Of a DNA stretch of 64,000 bases, positions 26,239 through 36,100 are shown piece by piece. Position numbers and translations under genes: made by a program. Source of the stretch: JACCXG01 sp963785755 (lineage in GTDB: Bacteria > Acidobacteriota > Vicinamibacteria > Vicinamibacterales > 2-12-FULL-66-21). The notes beneath the pieces are model-generated. The model had not been told where the DNA came from and made no database searches. It saw only the letters and a program-made list of their open reading frames with translations. Numbering within the stretch: the stretch's first letter is position 1; the number at the start of each line of letters is the position of its first letter. The DNA lies in contig CAWAXG010000075.1 in NCBI GenBank assembly GCA_963785755.1, positions 620,001-684,000 of the forward strand. The letters run 5' to 3'.

Positions 26239-26577
26239 CTAGTGAATGGGAATGCGGCCGGCGAAGCCTTCGTCGTAGCCGTGATAGTGGCCAATGGTTT
26301 CTTCCGGGTAGGACCAGCAGTAATACCCCTCCCCGTTGTCGAAGTCGACCAGCCACATGCCCTTGGCTTCGAGGCCGAGCGCCTTGACCTCATCTGCCCA
26401 CCCATTGACGACGTCACGAATGGCGTCGGACAGCAGCGCGTGCGCAGGATCGTCCTCACCCAGCCCCCGCAGCTGCGACGCGAGCGCTTCGGCCCGGCGT
26501 ACGGCATCCGCCGTCAAGTGCTTGATTTGAGGCAGCAGCTCGAGCGCCTGCTTCAGGGAGAAAATCGGTCGCGTCAT
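26239..26577 (-). CDS. DUF2203 family protein
   Basis: A 112-residue protein matching DUF2203: an N-terminal FSLKQALELLPQIKHL helix and a C-terminal WLVDFDNGEGYYCWSYPEET followed by GHYHGYDEGFAGR. Function of the family is unknown. Its start lies only about 18 bases from that of the divergent sensor kinase gene, so the two share a promoter region. Confidence 0.85.
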   Translation of the reverse strand: MTRPIFSLKQALELLPQIKHLTADAVRRAEALASQLRGLGEDDPAHALLSDAIRDVVNGWADEVKALGLEAKGMWLVDFDNGEGYYCWSYPEETIGHYHGYDEGFAGRIPIH

Positions 26578-26587
26578 ACGCGCCGAT

Positions 26588-26593
26588 TATAAT
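26588..26593 (+). promoter_or_regulatory. -10 box giving a nearly leaderless message
   Basis: A perfect TATAAT at 26588-26593 places the transcript start near 26600. That is at or within the first codons of the sensor kinase (GTG 26596 or TTG 26602), so the message would be leaderless or nearly so. No convincing -35 box was seen. Confidence 0.45.
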
Positions 26594-26595
26594 TG

Positions 26596-28394
26596 GTGCC
26601 CTTGAGCCTCTTCTCCTCGCTGACGAATCGCATCTTCGTCGCGAGCGCGTTGCTCGCGGTGGTCTCAATCGGCGTTGGCATCTACCACGTCACCGTCGCC
26701 GTCACCAGCTCAGGCCGAAAAGGAGCTCCTCCGCGGCCTCGACGAGGCCCGAAGCTTGATCGAGGAAAACCGCCGGATTCGCGTCGAACACTTTTCCCGC
26801 GAGGCTCGGCTGATTGCGGATCTGCCCCGCCTCAAGGCCGCGGTCGAGCCGGGCGACGCCGCCACGGCTCGCGGCGTCGTCGAGCAGTATCAGCAGCAGC
26901 TGTCCGCCGATCTGTTCCTGGTAACCGGCAAAAAAGGCAACGTCCTCGTCAGGCTCCAGAGAGAGGGCGACTTCGCACCCGACGTTCCTGGTCTTCCTGG
27001 CGTGCAGCGGGCGATGGCGGGCGCCGAAGCGAGCACATTCGTGCCTCACGTCGGTGGCATTCTGCAGCTCGTCTCGGTTCCGATCTGGATCAATCCCGAC
27101 GCCCCTGATCTGCTCGGCACGCTGAGCATCGGATTCAGCCTTGACCGGTATGTGGCCGCCCTTTTCAGGTCGCTCACGAACAGCGAAATCGCATTCGGCG
27201 TGGACGGCAGGATTTACTCGTCGACGTTGCCGCCGGATGGGTGGCCCACGCTCGCGGGGCTGCTCGGACAGGACGGCCTTTCCCTGAAAGTTCAGCTGAA
27301 GGACGCCGAATACATCGCGATGACGATGGGGCTCTTGTCGGACGTCACCAGTGCGCCCGGTGACGCGCGTGGCGCTGCGCAATGACAGCCCGGGAGTCAA
27401 AGCCATCATTCTCCGGTCGCGCACCGAGCGGCTGTCGTTTCTGACTGCCCTCCACACTTCCCTGCTCTTCACCGCGCTCATCGTCGTGCTCGCGGCGACC
27501 GTCGTGAGCTATGGCATCGCGCGCACGGTCACCCGGCCGCTGGGAACCATCACCGCGACGATGCGCGAGATGACCGCGACCGGTGATTTGACGAGGAAGA
27601 TTCCGCTGCCCGCCAATTCGCGCTGGGAAGACGAGGACGCGCAGCTGCTGGCCTCGACGTTCAACACGATGACGGAATCGATCGAACGGTTCCAGCGCGA
27701 AGCGGCGCAGCGTGAGCGGCTGTCCTCGCTCGGACGGTTGTCCACGGTCGTCGCCCACGAAATCAGAAACCCCTTGATGATCATCAAGACCGCGCTCCGC
27801 GCCCTCCGCCGGGACGACGTCCCGCCGGCGGATCTCAAGACGGCGGTCGCGGATATCGACGAAGAAATCGTGCGGCTGAATCGCATCGTGACCGAGGTGC
27901 TGGACTTCGCCAAGCCAATCAACTTCGACCTCGGGCCGGTCGACGTGAATGCGCTGTGCTCGGATGCGGTGAAGGCGAGCGGCGCGGAGTCGCCGGCGTC
28001 TCCCACGCCCATCACCTTGAAACTGCACCCTGGTCTCCCGGTCGTCGAAACCGACGCGGAGCGCCTCCGCCTCGTCCTGGTCAATGTGCTGACCAACGCG
28101 CGGCACGCGGTAGAGGCGCGGCAGGGCGCCGCCGCGCTGCCCGGGGCGATTGTCATCGCGACGACCCGGGTCGGCACGAGCCGGGTCGCCCTCGAGATCG
28201 CGGATCGGGGCGCAGGAATCTCGGCCGACGACCTGCCGAAGGTCTTCGATCCCTACTTCACCACCCGGCGGACCGGAACCGGCCTGGGACTTGCTATCTC
28301 ACGAAACATTGTGGAAGGACTGAAAGGCACGATTACCGTCCAGAGCCGGCTGACCGAGGGGACAACGGTGCGGATCGAACTGCCCGTCTGCTGA
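26596..28394 (+). pseudogene. NtrB-like sensor histidine kinase, two frameshifts
   Basis: Three consecutive frames together make one membrane kinase. The first gives an N-terminal helix (NRIFVASALLAVVSIGVGIY). The second, from about 26711, gives a periplasmic sensor domain. The third, from about 27345, gives a second helix, a HAMP domain, the H-box STVVAHEIRNPLMIIK, the N-box LVLVNVLTNARHAVE, DRGAGI and GTGLGLAISRNIVEG. The frames rejoin if one extra base is removed near 26710 and one base is corrected near 27340-27353. All catalytic residues are present. The response regulator start overlaps its stop as TGATG. The sensed signal is unknown. Confidence 0.8.
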
Positions 28395-29760
28395 TGCCCG
28401 CCCGCGGCTCCATCCTGCTGGTCGACGACGAAACCAAGATCCTGAACGCGCTCGCGTCAGCCGTCCGAGCCGAAGGACACGAAGTCGTCGCGGTCACCAA
28501 CCCGCGCGAGGCCCAGCGGCTGCTCGGTCAGCGCCTGTTCGACGTCCTGGTCATCGACAACCTGATGCCGGAACTGAGCGGGCTCGATCTGCTGCGCGAG
28601 CTCGTCTCCGCGACCGCGGCCTCCGAGCGCCCGCAGGTCGTGATGATGACCGCGCACGCGACGGTCGAGAGCGCCATCGAAGCGATGCGTCTCGGTGCGT
28701 TCGACTATCTGCAGAAGCCGTTCGAGATCGACGAGCTGATCGTCGTCGTGCATCGCGCGCTGGATCACCAGCGGCTGCGGACCGAGCATACCTACCTGAT
28801 CAACGAACGCGATGCCGAGTTCAACCACTACGGCATCGTCGGGCGCAGCCGGTCCATGCTCGATGCGATCCACACCGCGGAGGTCGTGGCGCGAACCAAG
28901 AGCACGGTGCTGATCACCGGCGAGACTGGCACCGGCAAGGAAATGGTGGCGCGCGCGATTCACTACCACAGCGCGCAGCGCGAGATGCCGCTGATCAAGG
29001 TGAACTGCGCGGCGATCCCGGAATCCCTGCTGGAATCCGAGCTGTTTGGCCACTTGCGCGGTGCCTTCACCGGCGCCGCGACCAACAAGAAGGGCAAGTT
29101 CGCGCTCGCCGACGGCGGCAGCATCTTCCTCGACGAGATCGGGACGATGAGCGCGAGCCTGCAATCGAAACTGCTGCGCGTGCTCCAGGAGCGCGAGTTC
29201 GAGCCGCTCGGATCCGAGCGCACGCAGAAGGTGGATGTCCGGGTGATCGCGGCGACCAATCGCGACCTCCGGCAGATGGTCGCGGACGGACGGTTTCAGG
29301 AAGATCTCTACTATCGTCTCAACGTCATCCCGATTCACATGCCGCCGCTGCGCGAGCGGCGTGATGACATTCCGATCCTGGTCGATCATTTCATCGCGAA
29401 ACATGCGCAGCGAGCCGGCAAACCGATCGACGGCGTCGCGCCGGGCGTGCTCGACGTGCTGCGCGCGGCCGACTGGCCCGGCAACGTACGCGAGCTCGAG
29501 AATACGGTCGAGCGTGCGGTCGTGCTCTCGCCGGGACAGATCATCGAGCCCAGAGGTCGTGCGCATCCTCGCGCCAGCCGACCAACGCGCCGATGGGATT
29601 GCCCTCGCTCAACCTGCGTCAGAACATCGATTGGGTCGAGCGCGAAACCGTGCGCCGCGCGATCGAAGCGTCGGGCGGCGTGAAGAAAGATGCGGCGGAA
29701 GCGATGGGGATCAGCCAGCGAGCGCTGAGCTACTACCTCGCCAAGCATCGCGTCGATTGA
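28394..29760 (+). pseudogene. NtrC-family sigma-54 response regulator, frameshifted before the HTH
   Basis: A receiver domain (LLVDDETKIL; phospho-acceptor D in VLVIDNLMPELSG) is followed by a full AAA+ sigma-54 domain with GETGTGKE, the canonical GAFTGA loop, GSIFLDEIGT and WPGNVRELENTVERAV. The frame then drifts after IIEP at about 29553. The true C-terminus continues in another frame from about 29590: MGLPSLNLRQNIDWVERE and a Fis-type HTH, KKDAAEAMGISQRALSYYL, ending at TGA 29758-29760. One or two indels around 29555-29590 account for this. It pairs with the kinase upstream. Unlike the two activators at 10.7 and 22.5 kb it has receiver and Fis domains. Confidence 0.8.
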
Positions 29761-29933
29761 GTTTCGCCGTTGGTAAATCTGTTTCCCCTGGCGTAATCAC
29801 ACCAACCGCGCCAGCACGCCTTTCAGGGCGAATCGACGCGATGTGCCCGGGCACTGGATTTGCCCCTTGCCAGGAAACCTGGAGGGGACGCCGATGCTCG
29901 TACGGTACATTGATGATCCGCTTCGGAGCTGTG

Positions 29934-30124
29934 GGAGTTCTCGTCGCGGCGCCACTTGATGCGCGTGAAGCCAGGAGATCCGGAGAACAGCTACTTGATC
30001 CACAAGATGGAAGGCCGGTCGGGAATCGTCGGGATGAAGATGCCGTTCAATCGGCCCGCCGTTCCTGACCGAAGGGCAGATCCTGGTCGTCAAGCGGTGG
30101 ATTGAAATTGGCGCACCGCGATAG
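29934..30124 (+). pseudogene. fragment of a cytochrome-c-like secreted protein
   Basis: The stretch HLMRVKPGDPENSYLIHKME, then GIVGMKMPFN and, after a one-base slip in the CCC at about 30046-30049, PPFLTEGQILVVKRWIEIGAP matches the C-terminal end common to Planctomycete-type cytochrome c and related secreted proteins. Upstream (29880-29930) cysteines occur in other frames, but no clean CxxCH or signal peptide could be assembled. The gene is therefore truncated or damaged. It directly precedes the DUF5777 barrel gene by 16 bases, so they were probably one operon. Confidence 0.5.
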
Positions 30125-30140
30125 CGAGGCAGACAAAACG

Positions 30141-30971
30141 ATGACACATCTACTGACAGCGGCGGCATTGGTGTTCATGACAGCGGGCAGTCCGGTGGCG
30201 ACCGAAACCACCGCACAGGACCAGGCAGCCGCCGCTCCGAGCGATCGGGCCGTGAATCCCGCACAGCCCGACTTCACGATCATCGGCCTGCCGACGACCT
30301 TGAAGGTGCCGCGCTTCGGCAGCTCGTTCCGGGTCACCCACCGGTTCACCCGATCGCTCGGCTCGGGCAGCTTCGGCGATCTGCTCGAAGATGCGTTCGG
30401 ACTGGATGGCGGCGCCCAGATTGGCCTCGAGTACCGCTTCGGGATCTTCGCCGGCACACAGATCGGCATCCACCGAACCAGCGACAAGACGATTCAGTTC
30501 TTCGCGCAGCATCATTTGATCGCTCAGGAGTCGTTCCCGGTCGGCATCGACGTGGTCGGGTCGATCGAAGGCCTGGAGAACTTTCAATCGAGCTACTCGC
30601 CGGCAATCGGCGCGGTGGTTTCGCGCACGCTGGGCCGGCACGGCGCGTTGTACGCGCACCCGATCTGGATCAACAACACGAGCACGCTCCCGAGCGAGCT
30701 CGTGGACGACAACAGCACGTTCATCATCGGCCTCGGCGGGCGGCTGCGGGTCAGGCCGACGGTGTACGTGGTCGTCGAAGGCGCGCCGCGCTTTGGCTAT
30801 GACCCTGACTACACCTACGTCAGCTTCGGGATCGAGAAGCGAGCCGGCGGCCACAGCTTTCAGCTGAACTTCTCGAATGGTTTCGGAACCACGCTGGCGC
30901 AGATGGCACGCGGCGGGATCGATAACGACGACTGGTACCTCGGTTTCAACATCTCTCGCAAATTCTTCTAG
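30141..30971 (+). CDS. DUF5777 family outer-membrane beta-barrel protein
   Basis: A 276-residue protein from ATG 30141, with a signal peptide (MTHLLTAAALVFMTAGSPVA) and a C-terminal pattern of alternating beta strands ending in a phenylalanine (YLGFNISRKFF), a classical outer-membrane signature. Segments FGSSFRVTHRFTRSL and VVVEGAPRFGYDPDYTYVSFG are typical of DUF5777. Family members are often found beside cytochrome c and cupredoxin-like genes, as here, which points to periplasmic redox or metal traffic; the precise role is unknown. Confidence 0.82.
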   Translation: MTHLLTAAALVFMTAGSPVATETTAQDQAAAAPSDRAVNPAQPDFTIIGLPTTLKVPRFGSSFRVTHRFTRSLGSGSFGDLLEDAFGLDGGAQIGLEYRFGIFAGTQIGIHRTSDKTIQFFAQHHLIAQESFPVGIDVVGSIEGLENFQSSYSPAIGAVVSRTLGRHGALYAHPIWINNTSTLPSELVDDNSTFIIGLGGRLRVRPTVYVVVEGAPRFGYDPDYTYVSFGIEKRAGGHSFQLNFSNGFGTTLAQMARGGIDNDDWYLGFNISRKFF

Positions 30972-30982
30972 AGGAAATCACC

Positions 30983-31403
30983 TTGACGACTCGACGATTC
31001 TGGCAGGCAGCGGCGGTGATCACATGTTTCGCGGGCGCGCTCGCCTGCGGAGACAGCGAAAGCGGGGGCGGGGGCGGCAATCCGATTACGTCCGTCGGGC
31101 CCCGGCCCCGGACCGAGCGGGGCAACGATTACGATCGGCGCCAATGGCGCTATCAGCCCATCCCAGGTGACGATCAGTACGGGTCAGAGCGTCACATTCG
31201 TGAACAGCCATAACGTAACGCACGACATGGCATCGGACCCGCACCCGGCACACACGGGGTGCCCCTCCATCAATGCCCTGGGCAACATGGCTTCCGGGCA
31301 GACCAAGCTCACGAATTCTTTCGCGGGAGCGGGAACGTGTCGCTTCCACGATCACAGCGATCCGGACAACGCCGCGTTGAAGGGCACCATCGTGGTTCAG
31401 TGA
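30983..31403 (+). pseudogene. cupredoxin-like lipoprotein, frameshifted
   Basis: The first frame gives a lipoprotein signal (ITCFAGALACGD, lipobox cysteine) and a Gly-rich linker. The second frame gives ATITIGANGAISPSQVTIS, VTFVNSHNVTHDMASDPHP and CRFHDHSDPDNAALKGTIVV. One surplus base in the GGGCCCC run near 31098-31103 separates them. Histidines in NVTHDM and CRFHDH with the cysteine are candidate copper ligands, so a plastocyanin-like electron carrier or copper binder anchored in the envelope is likely. It follows the barrel gene after 11 bases. Confidence 0.72.
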
Positions 31404-31475
31404 GCCCTCCTGATTGATCCGCCAGCTGACCCCGGCCCGGGGGACCGTGGCGGCGGTGTAGAGCCTCTTGAGAAC

Positions 31476-31500
31476 AGCAGCCCGCGTCCTGCGGGCTGCT
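31476..31500. terminator. perfect 10-bp hairpin between the two cupredoxin genes
   Basis: AGCAGCCCGC (31476-31485) and GCGGGCTGCT (31491-31500) form a perfect stem with a five-base loop. It is followed by TAGAAT, which can also be read as a -10 box (31500-31505) for the next gene, whose ATG is at 31513. It may terminate the upstream message, regulate the downstream one, or both. Confidence 0.5.
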
Positions 31501-31512
31501 AGAATTCCCGGT

Positions 31513-31895
31513 ATGGCCTTCACGGTCCGACTGGCATCGGCCGCCTTCGTGCTCGTGCTCCTGAGCTCGTGCGGCGACAGCGAGTCGCCGTCAGCCCCCT
31601 CGGACGAACCCGAACAGGATCACCATATCGGCGGCCGGCGTGGTCAGCCCGCGAGCAGATCACGGTCGCGCCAGGTTCCCGGGTGCTGTTCATCAACAGC
31701 CACTCGCGGCGTCACGACATGACGTCGGATCCGCACCCGGATCACCAGGACTGCCCGGAGCTGAATCAAGTGGGGCTGCTCAACCCGAGCCAGAGCCGCG
31801 AGTCGGGGAATCTGGTGACGGTGCGATCGTGCGGCTTTCACGATCACGACGATCCCGACAACGCCAGTCTGCGCGGGACTATCATCATCCGATAG
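31513..31895 (+). pseudogene. second cupredoxin-like lipoprotein, two frameshifts
   Basis: A paralogue of the preceding lipoprotein. The first frame gives the signal and lipobox (FVLVLLSSCGDSESP). The middle frame gives NRITISAAGVVSP, parallel to ATITIGANGAISP in the first copy. The last frame gives ITVAPGSRVLFINSHSRRHD and CGFHDHDDPDNASLRGTIII. Slips near 31610 and 31660 are needed. The HDM and CGFHDHDDPDN ligand regions mirror those of the first copy. Tandem duplication with divergence is the simple explanation. Confidence 0.68.
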
Positions 31896-31958
31896 GAGGA
31901 GCGCGCGCGTTCGCCCCTGGCGAGCTGCCGCCGGCCCCTCCAGAGAAACGAGGCGACC

Positions 31959-33419
31959 GTGTACAACTACATCGAAGGTCAGTGGCGGGAATCCACGGCC
32001 ACCGACATGCTGCCCGTCGTGAACCCGGCGACTGGAGACGAGCTCGACCGCACGCCGCTGTCCTCGGCCGAGGAGGTCGACCAGGCCGCGCGCGCCGCCG
32101 CCAAGGCGTTTCCCGGTTGGCGCCGCGTGCCGGTAGCCGAGCGCATCCAGTACCTGTTCCGGCTGAAGATGCTGCTCGAGGAGCACATCGACGACATCGC
32201 CCGCACCATCACGATGGAGGCGGGCAAGACGCTCGGCGAGTCACGCGCCGAGATGCGCCGGGCGATCGAGAACGTCGAAGTCGCCTGTGGCGCGCCGATT
32301 CTCAGCCAGGGCTATAACTCGGAAGACATCGCCTCGGGCATCGACGAGATGATGATCCGGCAGCCGCTCGGCGTGTGCGCGATCATTGCGCCGTTCAACT
32401 TCCCCGGCATGATCCCGTTCTGGTTCCTGCCCTACGCGATCGCCTGCGGCAACACGGTGGTGATCAAGCCATCCGAACGCGTGCCGCTCACGATGCAGAA
32501 GGTCTTCAAGCTGCTCGACAGCCTGACGCTGCCCGCGGGAGTCGTCAATCTCGTCAACGGCGGACGCGAGGCCGTCAACGCGATCCTGGACCACCCGACG
32601 ATCCGGTCCGTCAGCTTCGTCGGGTCGAGCGCAATCGCGCGCCACGTCTACTCACGCGGCGCGGCGTCCGGCAAACGCGTGCAATGTCAAGGCGGCGCCA
32701 AGAACCCGGTCATCGTCATGCCCGACGCCGACATGGCGTCGGCGTCGGAAATCATCGCCGACAGCGCGTTCGGCTGCGCCGGCCAGCGTTGCCTCGCGTC
32801 CTCGTTCGCCGTGGCCGTTGGCGCGGCCTCCCGCAGCTTCACGCAGGCCATCCAGGAGAAAGCGGCGGCGCGGGTCACGGGCTATGGACTCGAGGACGGC
32901 GTCCAGATGGGCCCGGTCATCAGCGCCGAAAGCCGCGCGCGCATCGAGCAGCTGATCGACAAGGCGATTCGCGAGGGCGCCAGGCCGATCGTCGACGGCC
33001 GCAATCCGGACATTCCGAAGTATCGCAAGGGGCACTTCGTGGCCCCGACCGTGCTCGAAGATCTGCCGGTCGAGAGCGAAGTGGCGCGCACCGAGATTTT
33101 CGGCCCCGTGCTGTCGGTCCATCACGTCGAGGACATCGATCAGGCGATCGCGCTGGTCAACACCGGAGCGTACGGCAACCAGGCCTGTCTCTTCACGACC
33201 AGCGGCGCGAACGCCCGCAAGTTCCGCTACGAAGCGGAGGTCGGCAACGTCGGGATCAACGTCGGCGTCGCTGCGCCGATGGCCTTCTTCCCGTTCAGCG
33301 GCGCGCGCGAGAGCTTCTTCGGCGATCTGCACGGCCAGGGCCGTGACGCGTTCGAGTTCTTCACCCAGGAAAAGGTCATCGTCGAACGCTGGCCCAAGGA
33401 GTGGACGCGCAAGTTCTAG
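31959..33419 (+). CDS. mmsA: CoA-acylating methylmalonate-semialdehyde dehydrogenase
   Basis: A 486-residue aldehyde dehydrogenase fold of the MmsA type: IEGQWRESTATDMLPVVNPATG, PFNFPGMIPFWFLPYAIACGN, VKPSERVPLTMQ, the QGGAKNPVIVMPDADM region where ordinary ALDHs carry LELGGK, and the catalytic cysteine in GCAGQRCLASSF. MmsA enzymes convert methylmalonate or malonate semialdehyde to propionyl- or acetyl-CoA with CoA and NAD. GTG 31959 has GAGG upstream. It stands alone and is convergent, nine bases apart, with the next dehydrogenase; its pathway partners are not in the window. Confidence 0.88.
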   Translation: MYNYIEGQWRESTATDMLPVVNPATGDELDRTPLSSAEEVDQAARAAAKAFPGWRRVPVAERIQYLFRLKMLLEEHIDDIARTITMEAGKTLGESRAEMRRAIENVEVACGAPILSQGYNSEDIASGIDEMMIRQPLGVCAIIAPFNFPGMIPFWFLPYAIACGNTVVIKPSERVPLTMQKVFKLLDSLTLPAGVVNLVNGGREAVNAILDHPTIRSVSFVGSSAIARHVYSRGAASGKRVQCQGGAKNPVIVMPDADMASASEIIADSAFGCAGQRCLASSFAVAVGAASRSFTQAIQEKAAARVTGYGLEDGVQMGPVISAESRARIEQLIDKAIREGARPIVDGRNPDIPKYRKGHFVAPTVLEDLPVESEVARTEIFGPVLSVHHVEDIDQAIALVNTGAYGNQACLFTTSGANARKFRYEAEVGNVGINVGVAAPMAFFPFSGARESFFGDLHGQGRDAFEFFTQEKVIVERWPKEWTRKF

Positions 33420-33428
33420 CTCGTCGAG

Positions 33429-34871
33429 TCACGGCGCGATGTAGGTGGTCTTGACCGTCGTGTAGAACTCGGCGGCGTATCGGCCCTGCTCGCGCGGTCC
33501 GTAGCTCGACGCCTTCCGCCCGCCGAACGGCACGTGGTAATCGACCCCGGCGGTCGGAAGGTTGACCATCACCATCCCGGCCTGGGCGTGACGCTGGAAG
33601 TGCGTCGCGTATTTCAGCGACGTGGTCACGATGCCGGAGGAGAGACCGGTTTCCGTGTCGTTGGCGATGGCCAGCGCCTCGTCATAGTCCTTGGCCCTGA
33701 TCACGCACGCCACGGGACCGAAGATCTCTTCACGCGAGATCCGCATCGCGTTGTCCGCCTCGACGAACAGCGTCGGGGCGAGATAGTAGCCGTCGGTGCT
33801 GCGCTGGAGCCGCTCGCCGCCAAATGCGAGCCGCGCGCCCTCTTTCTGGCCTACCGCGATGTACTCGAGATCCTGATCGAGCTGCGGACGCTCGACGACC
33901 GGCCCCATCTCCGTACCCTGCGTCAAGGCGTTGTCGACGCGCAGCGATCCGAGTCGTGATGTCAGCGCTTCCACGAATCGGTTGTGAATGCCCTCGGTGA
34001 CGATCAGGCGGGAGGAAGCCGTGCAGCGCTGACCGGTGGAGAAATACGCCCCTTGCACCGCGACGTTCACGGCGGTGGCGACGTCCGCGTCGTCGAGCAC
34101 GACCAGCGGGTTCTTGCTCCCCATCTCGAGCTGGAACTTCGCCATGCGCGAGACCGCCTTGCGCGCGATTTCCCGGCCTGTTTCCATCGAGCCCGTGAAG
34201 CTGATGGCGGTCACGTCGGGGTGATTCACGAGCGTCTCCCCGACCACCGATCCGGACCCCATCACGAGGTTGAACACGCCCGGAGGGATGCCCGCTGACG
34301 CCAGGATGTCGGCCAGATGCCACGCGCACCCTGGTGTCCACTGCGCGGGTTTGAAGACCACCGTATTGCCAAACGCGAGCGCCGGCGCGATTTTCCACGC
34401 GGGTATCGCGATCGGAAAGTTCCACGGCGTGATGAGGCCGACGACGCCAACCGGTTCCCGGGTAATCTCGACGTCCACCCCCGGCCGGACCGACGGCAGC
34501 TTCTCGCCCGCGAGCCGGAGCGCCTCGCCAGCGAAGAACTTGAAGATATGGCCGGCCCGCGCGGTTTCGCCGATCCCCTCCGGCAGGGTCTTCCCTTCCT
34601 CGCGCGCCAGCAGCTTGCCGATCTCGTCCTTGCGCGCGAGGATCACCGATCCCACCTGATCGAGGATGTTCGCGCGATCCTGGATGGAACTGATCGACCA
34701 GGTCGAGAAGGCGCGTTTCGCCGCGGCGACGGCGGCATTGGTCTGTTCGGCGTCAGCCTGCGCGTACTCGCCGATCACGTCGCTCAGGTCCGATGGATTG
34801 CGATTCGGCGCCCAGGACGGCGAGGCCGCCACCCATTCGCCGGCGATGTAGTTGGGAAACTGTTTTGTCAT
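33429..34871 (-). CDS. alpha-ketoglutaric semialdehyde dehydrogenase (ALDH family)
   Basis: From the chosen ATG at 34871 the protein is 480 residues. It shows ALDH motifs TPWNFPIAIPAWKIAPALAFGN, FTGSMETGREIA, FQLEMGSKNP, the catalytic cysteine in STGQRCTASS and the C-terminal AGVDYHVPFGGRKASSYG, a mark of the ketoglutaric-semialdehyde group. It would oxidise 2-oxoglutarate semialdehyde to 2-oxoglutarate, the last step of Weimberg-type pentose or hexarate breakdown. It is the downstream partner of the FAH-type dehydratase and YjhG-type dehydratase. Confidence 0.85.
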   Translation of the reverse strand: MTKQFPNYIAGEWVAASPSWAPNRNPSDLSDVIGEYAQADAEQTNAAVAAAKRAFSTWSISSIQDRANILDQVGSVILARKDEIGKLLAREEGKTLPEGIGETARAGHIFKFFAGEALRLAGEKLPSVRPGVDVEITREPVGVVGLITPWNFPIAIPAWKIAPALAFGNTVVFKPAQWTPGCAWHLADILASAGIPPGVFNLVMGSGSVVGETLVNHPDVTAISFTGSMETGREIARKAVSRMAKFQLEMGSKNPLVVLDDADVATAVNVAVQGAYFSTGQRCTASSRLIVTEGIHNRFVEALTSRLGSLRVDNALTQGTEMGPVVERPQLDQDLEYIAVGQKEGARLAFGGERLQRSTDGYYLAPTLFVEADNAMRISREEIFGPVACVIRAKDYDEALAIANDTETGLSSGIVTTSLKYATHFQRHAQAGMVMVNLPTAGVDYHVPFGGRKASSYGPREQGRYAAEFYTTVKTTYIAP

Positions 34872-34921
34872 GGTGTGAGCAGCAGCTGCAGGCCGTGCGG
34901 CAGCGCCGGCCATGGTAGTCG

Positions 34922-36100
34922 TCAGAGCAATCCCCGCGTTGCAAGATTCTTCATCAGCGACGTGGTCCCGAACGTCCACGGCGTGATTTTGTCACTGTGA
35001 TTGACCCGGTTGACGAGGGCCCCGAGTCTCGGCGTCGCAACCGTGACGACGTCGCCGACGGTGTGCGTGAATCCCTTGCCGGCGGCAAACCGGTCCATCG
35101 TCGGCGCGAACATCGTTCCGAGGAACAACATGAGGCCGTCGGGGTACTGATGATTCGGGCCGATCGTGTGGCCGACGATTTCGAGCGGATCGCGGCTGAT
35201 CTCGGCCATCGAGCTGCGCCCGGTGAACGCGAATCCGTCAGCGCCCTGCATGTGCAGCGCGAGATCGCAGCGTCGGACGTCGTCCATGCCGAAATGGTCG
35301 TCGAACAGGCGGACGAACGGCCCGATGGCGCACGACGCGTTGTTGTCCTTGGCTTTTCCGAGCAGCAGCGCGCTGCGGCCCTCGAAATCCCTGAGATTCA
35401 CGTCGTTGCCCAGCGCCGCCCCGACCACGCCGCCGCGCTGATTCACCGCGAGCACGATTTCCGGCTCCGGGTTGTTCCATTCGGATCGCGGGTGAATGCC
35501 GACTTCGGCGCCGGTCCCGACCGGCGACATCGGTGGGCACTTGGTGAATATCTCCGCATCCGGACCGATGCCAACCTCGAGGTACTGCGACCAGATGCCC
35601 TGCGCGATGAGGACCTCCTTCAATCGCATCGCCTCGTCTGATCCCGGCCTAATGTCGTGAAGCGTGCTGCCGATCACCGCCAGGATCGATTTGCGAAGAC
35701 CCTCCGCCTTGCCGGCATCACCGCGAGCCTGCTCCTCGATGACCCGTTCCAGCAGGCTGGCCACGAACGTCACGCCGCTCGCCTTGACGGCCTGGAGATC
35801 GCAGGGCGCGAGCAGCCAGGGGATGCGCCCGTTGCGGGCCTCCGGCGCGGAATTGATCAGGATTTCTTCCAGCGAGCCAATCCGGCGCAAATCCCCGGCA
35901 CCTCGAATCGCGGCGAGCGGATCCTGCATGTTCAGCAGTTCGCTGGAGGTCGGTGCCACGGTGGACAGGTCGTAGAGCGACTCCCCGCGCACGCACACCA
36001 CCGCGGGCCCCTGCACGTCGGGCAGCCACGCCCGGCCGACGAGCTGCGCGCGGTCGCGATCCTCCGGAAGCGCACTCGACGCATTCAGCCACTGTTTCAT
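34922..36100 (-). CDS. xylX: FAH-fold 2-keto-3-deoxy-pentonate dehydratase (XylX-like)
   Basis: A 392-residue fumarylacetoacetate-hydrolase-family protein. The metal-binding core is seen in NNPEPEIVLAVNQRG and in the segment around NDVNLRDFEGRSALLLGKAKDNN. Long members of this group (about 390 residues) act as 2-keto-3-deoxy-xylonate or -arabinonate dehydratases, producing ketoglutarate semialdehyde. ATG 36100 overlaps the stop of the preceding dehydratase gene as ATGA. Together with the genes at 33429 and 36097 it makes three consecutive steps from D-xylonate or a related pentonate to 2-oxoglutarate. Confidence 0.82.
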   Translation of the reverse strand: MKQWLNASSALPEDRDRAQLVGRAWLPDVQGPAVVCVRGESLYDLSTVAPTSSELLNMQDPLAAIRGAGDLRRIGSLEEILINSAPEARNGRIPWLLAPCDLQAVKASGVTFVASLLERVIEEQARGDAGKAEGLRKSILAVIGSTLHDIRPGSDEAMRLKEVLIAQGIWSQYLEVGIGPDAEIFTKCPPMSPVGTGAEVGIHPRSEWNNPEPEIVLAVNQRGGVVGAALGNDVNLRDFEGRSALLLGKAKDNNASCAIGPFVRLFDDHFGMDDVRRCDLALHMQGADGFAFTGRSSMAEISRDPLEIVGHTIGPNHQYPDGLMLFLGTMFAPTMDRFAAGKGFTHTVGDVVTVATPRLGALVNRVNHSDKITPWTFGTTSLMKNLATRGLL

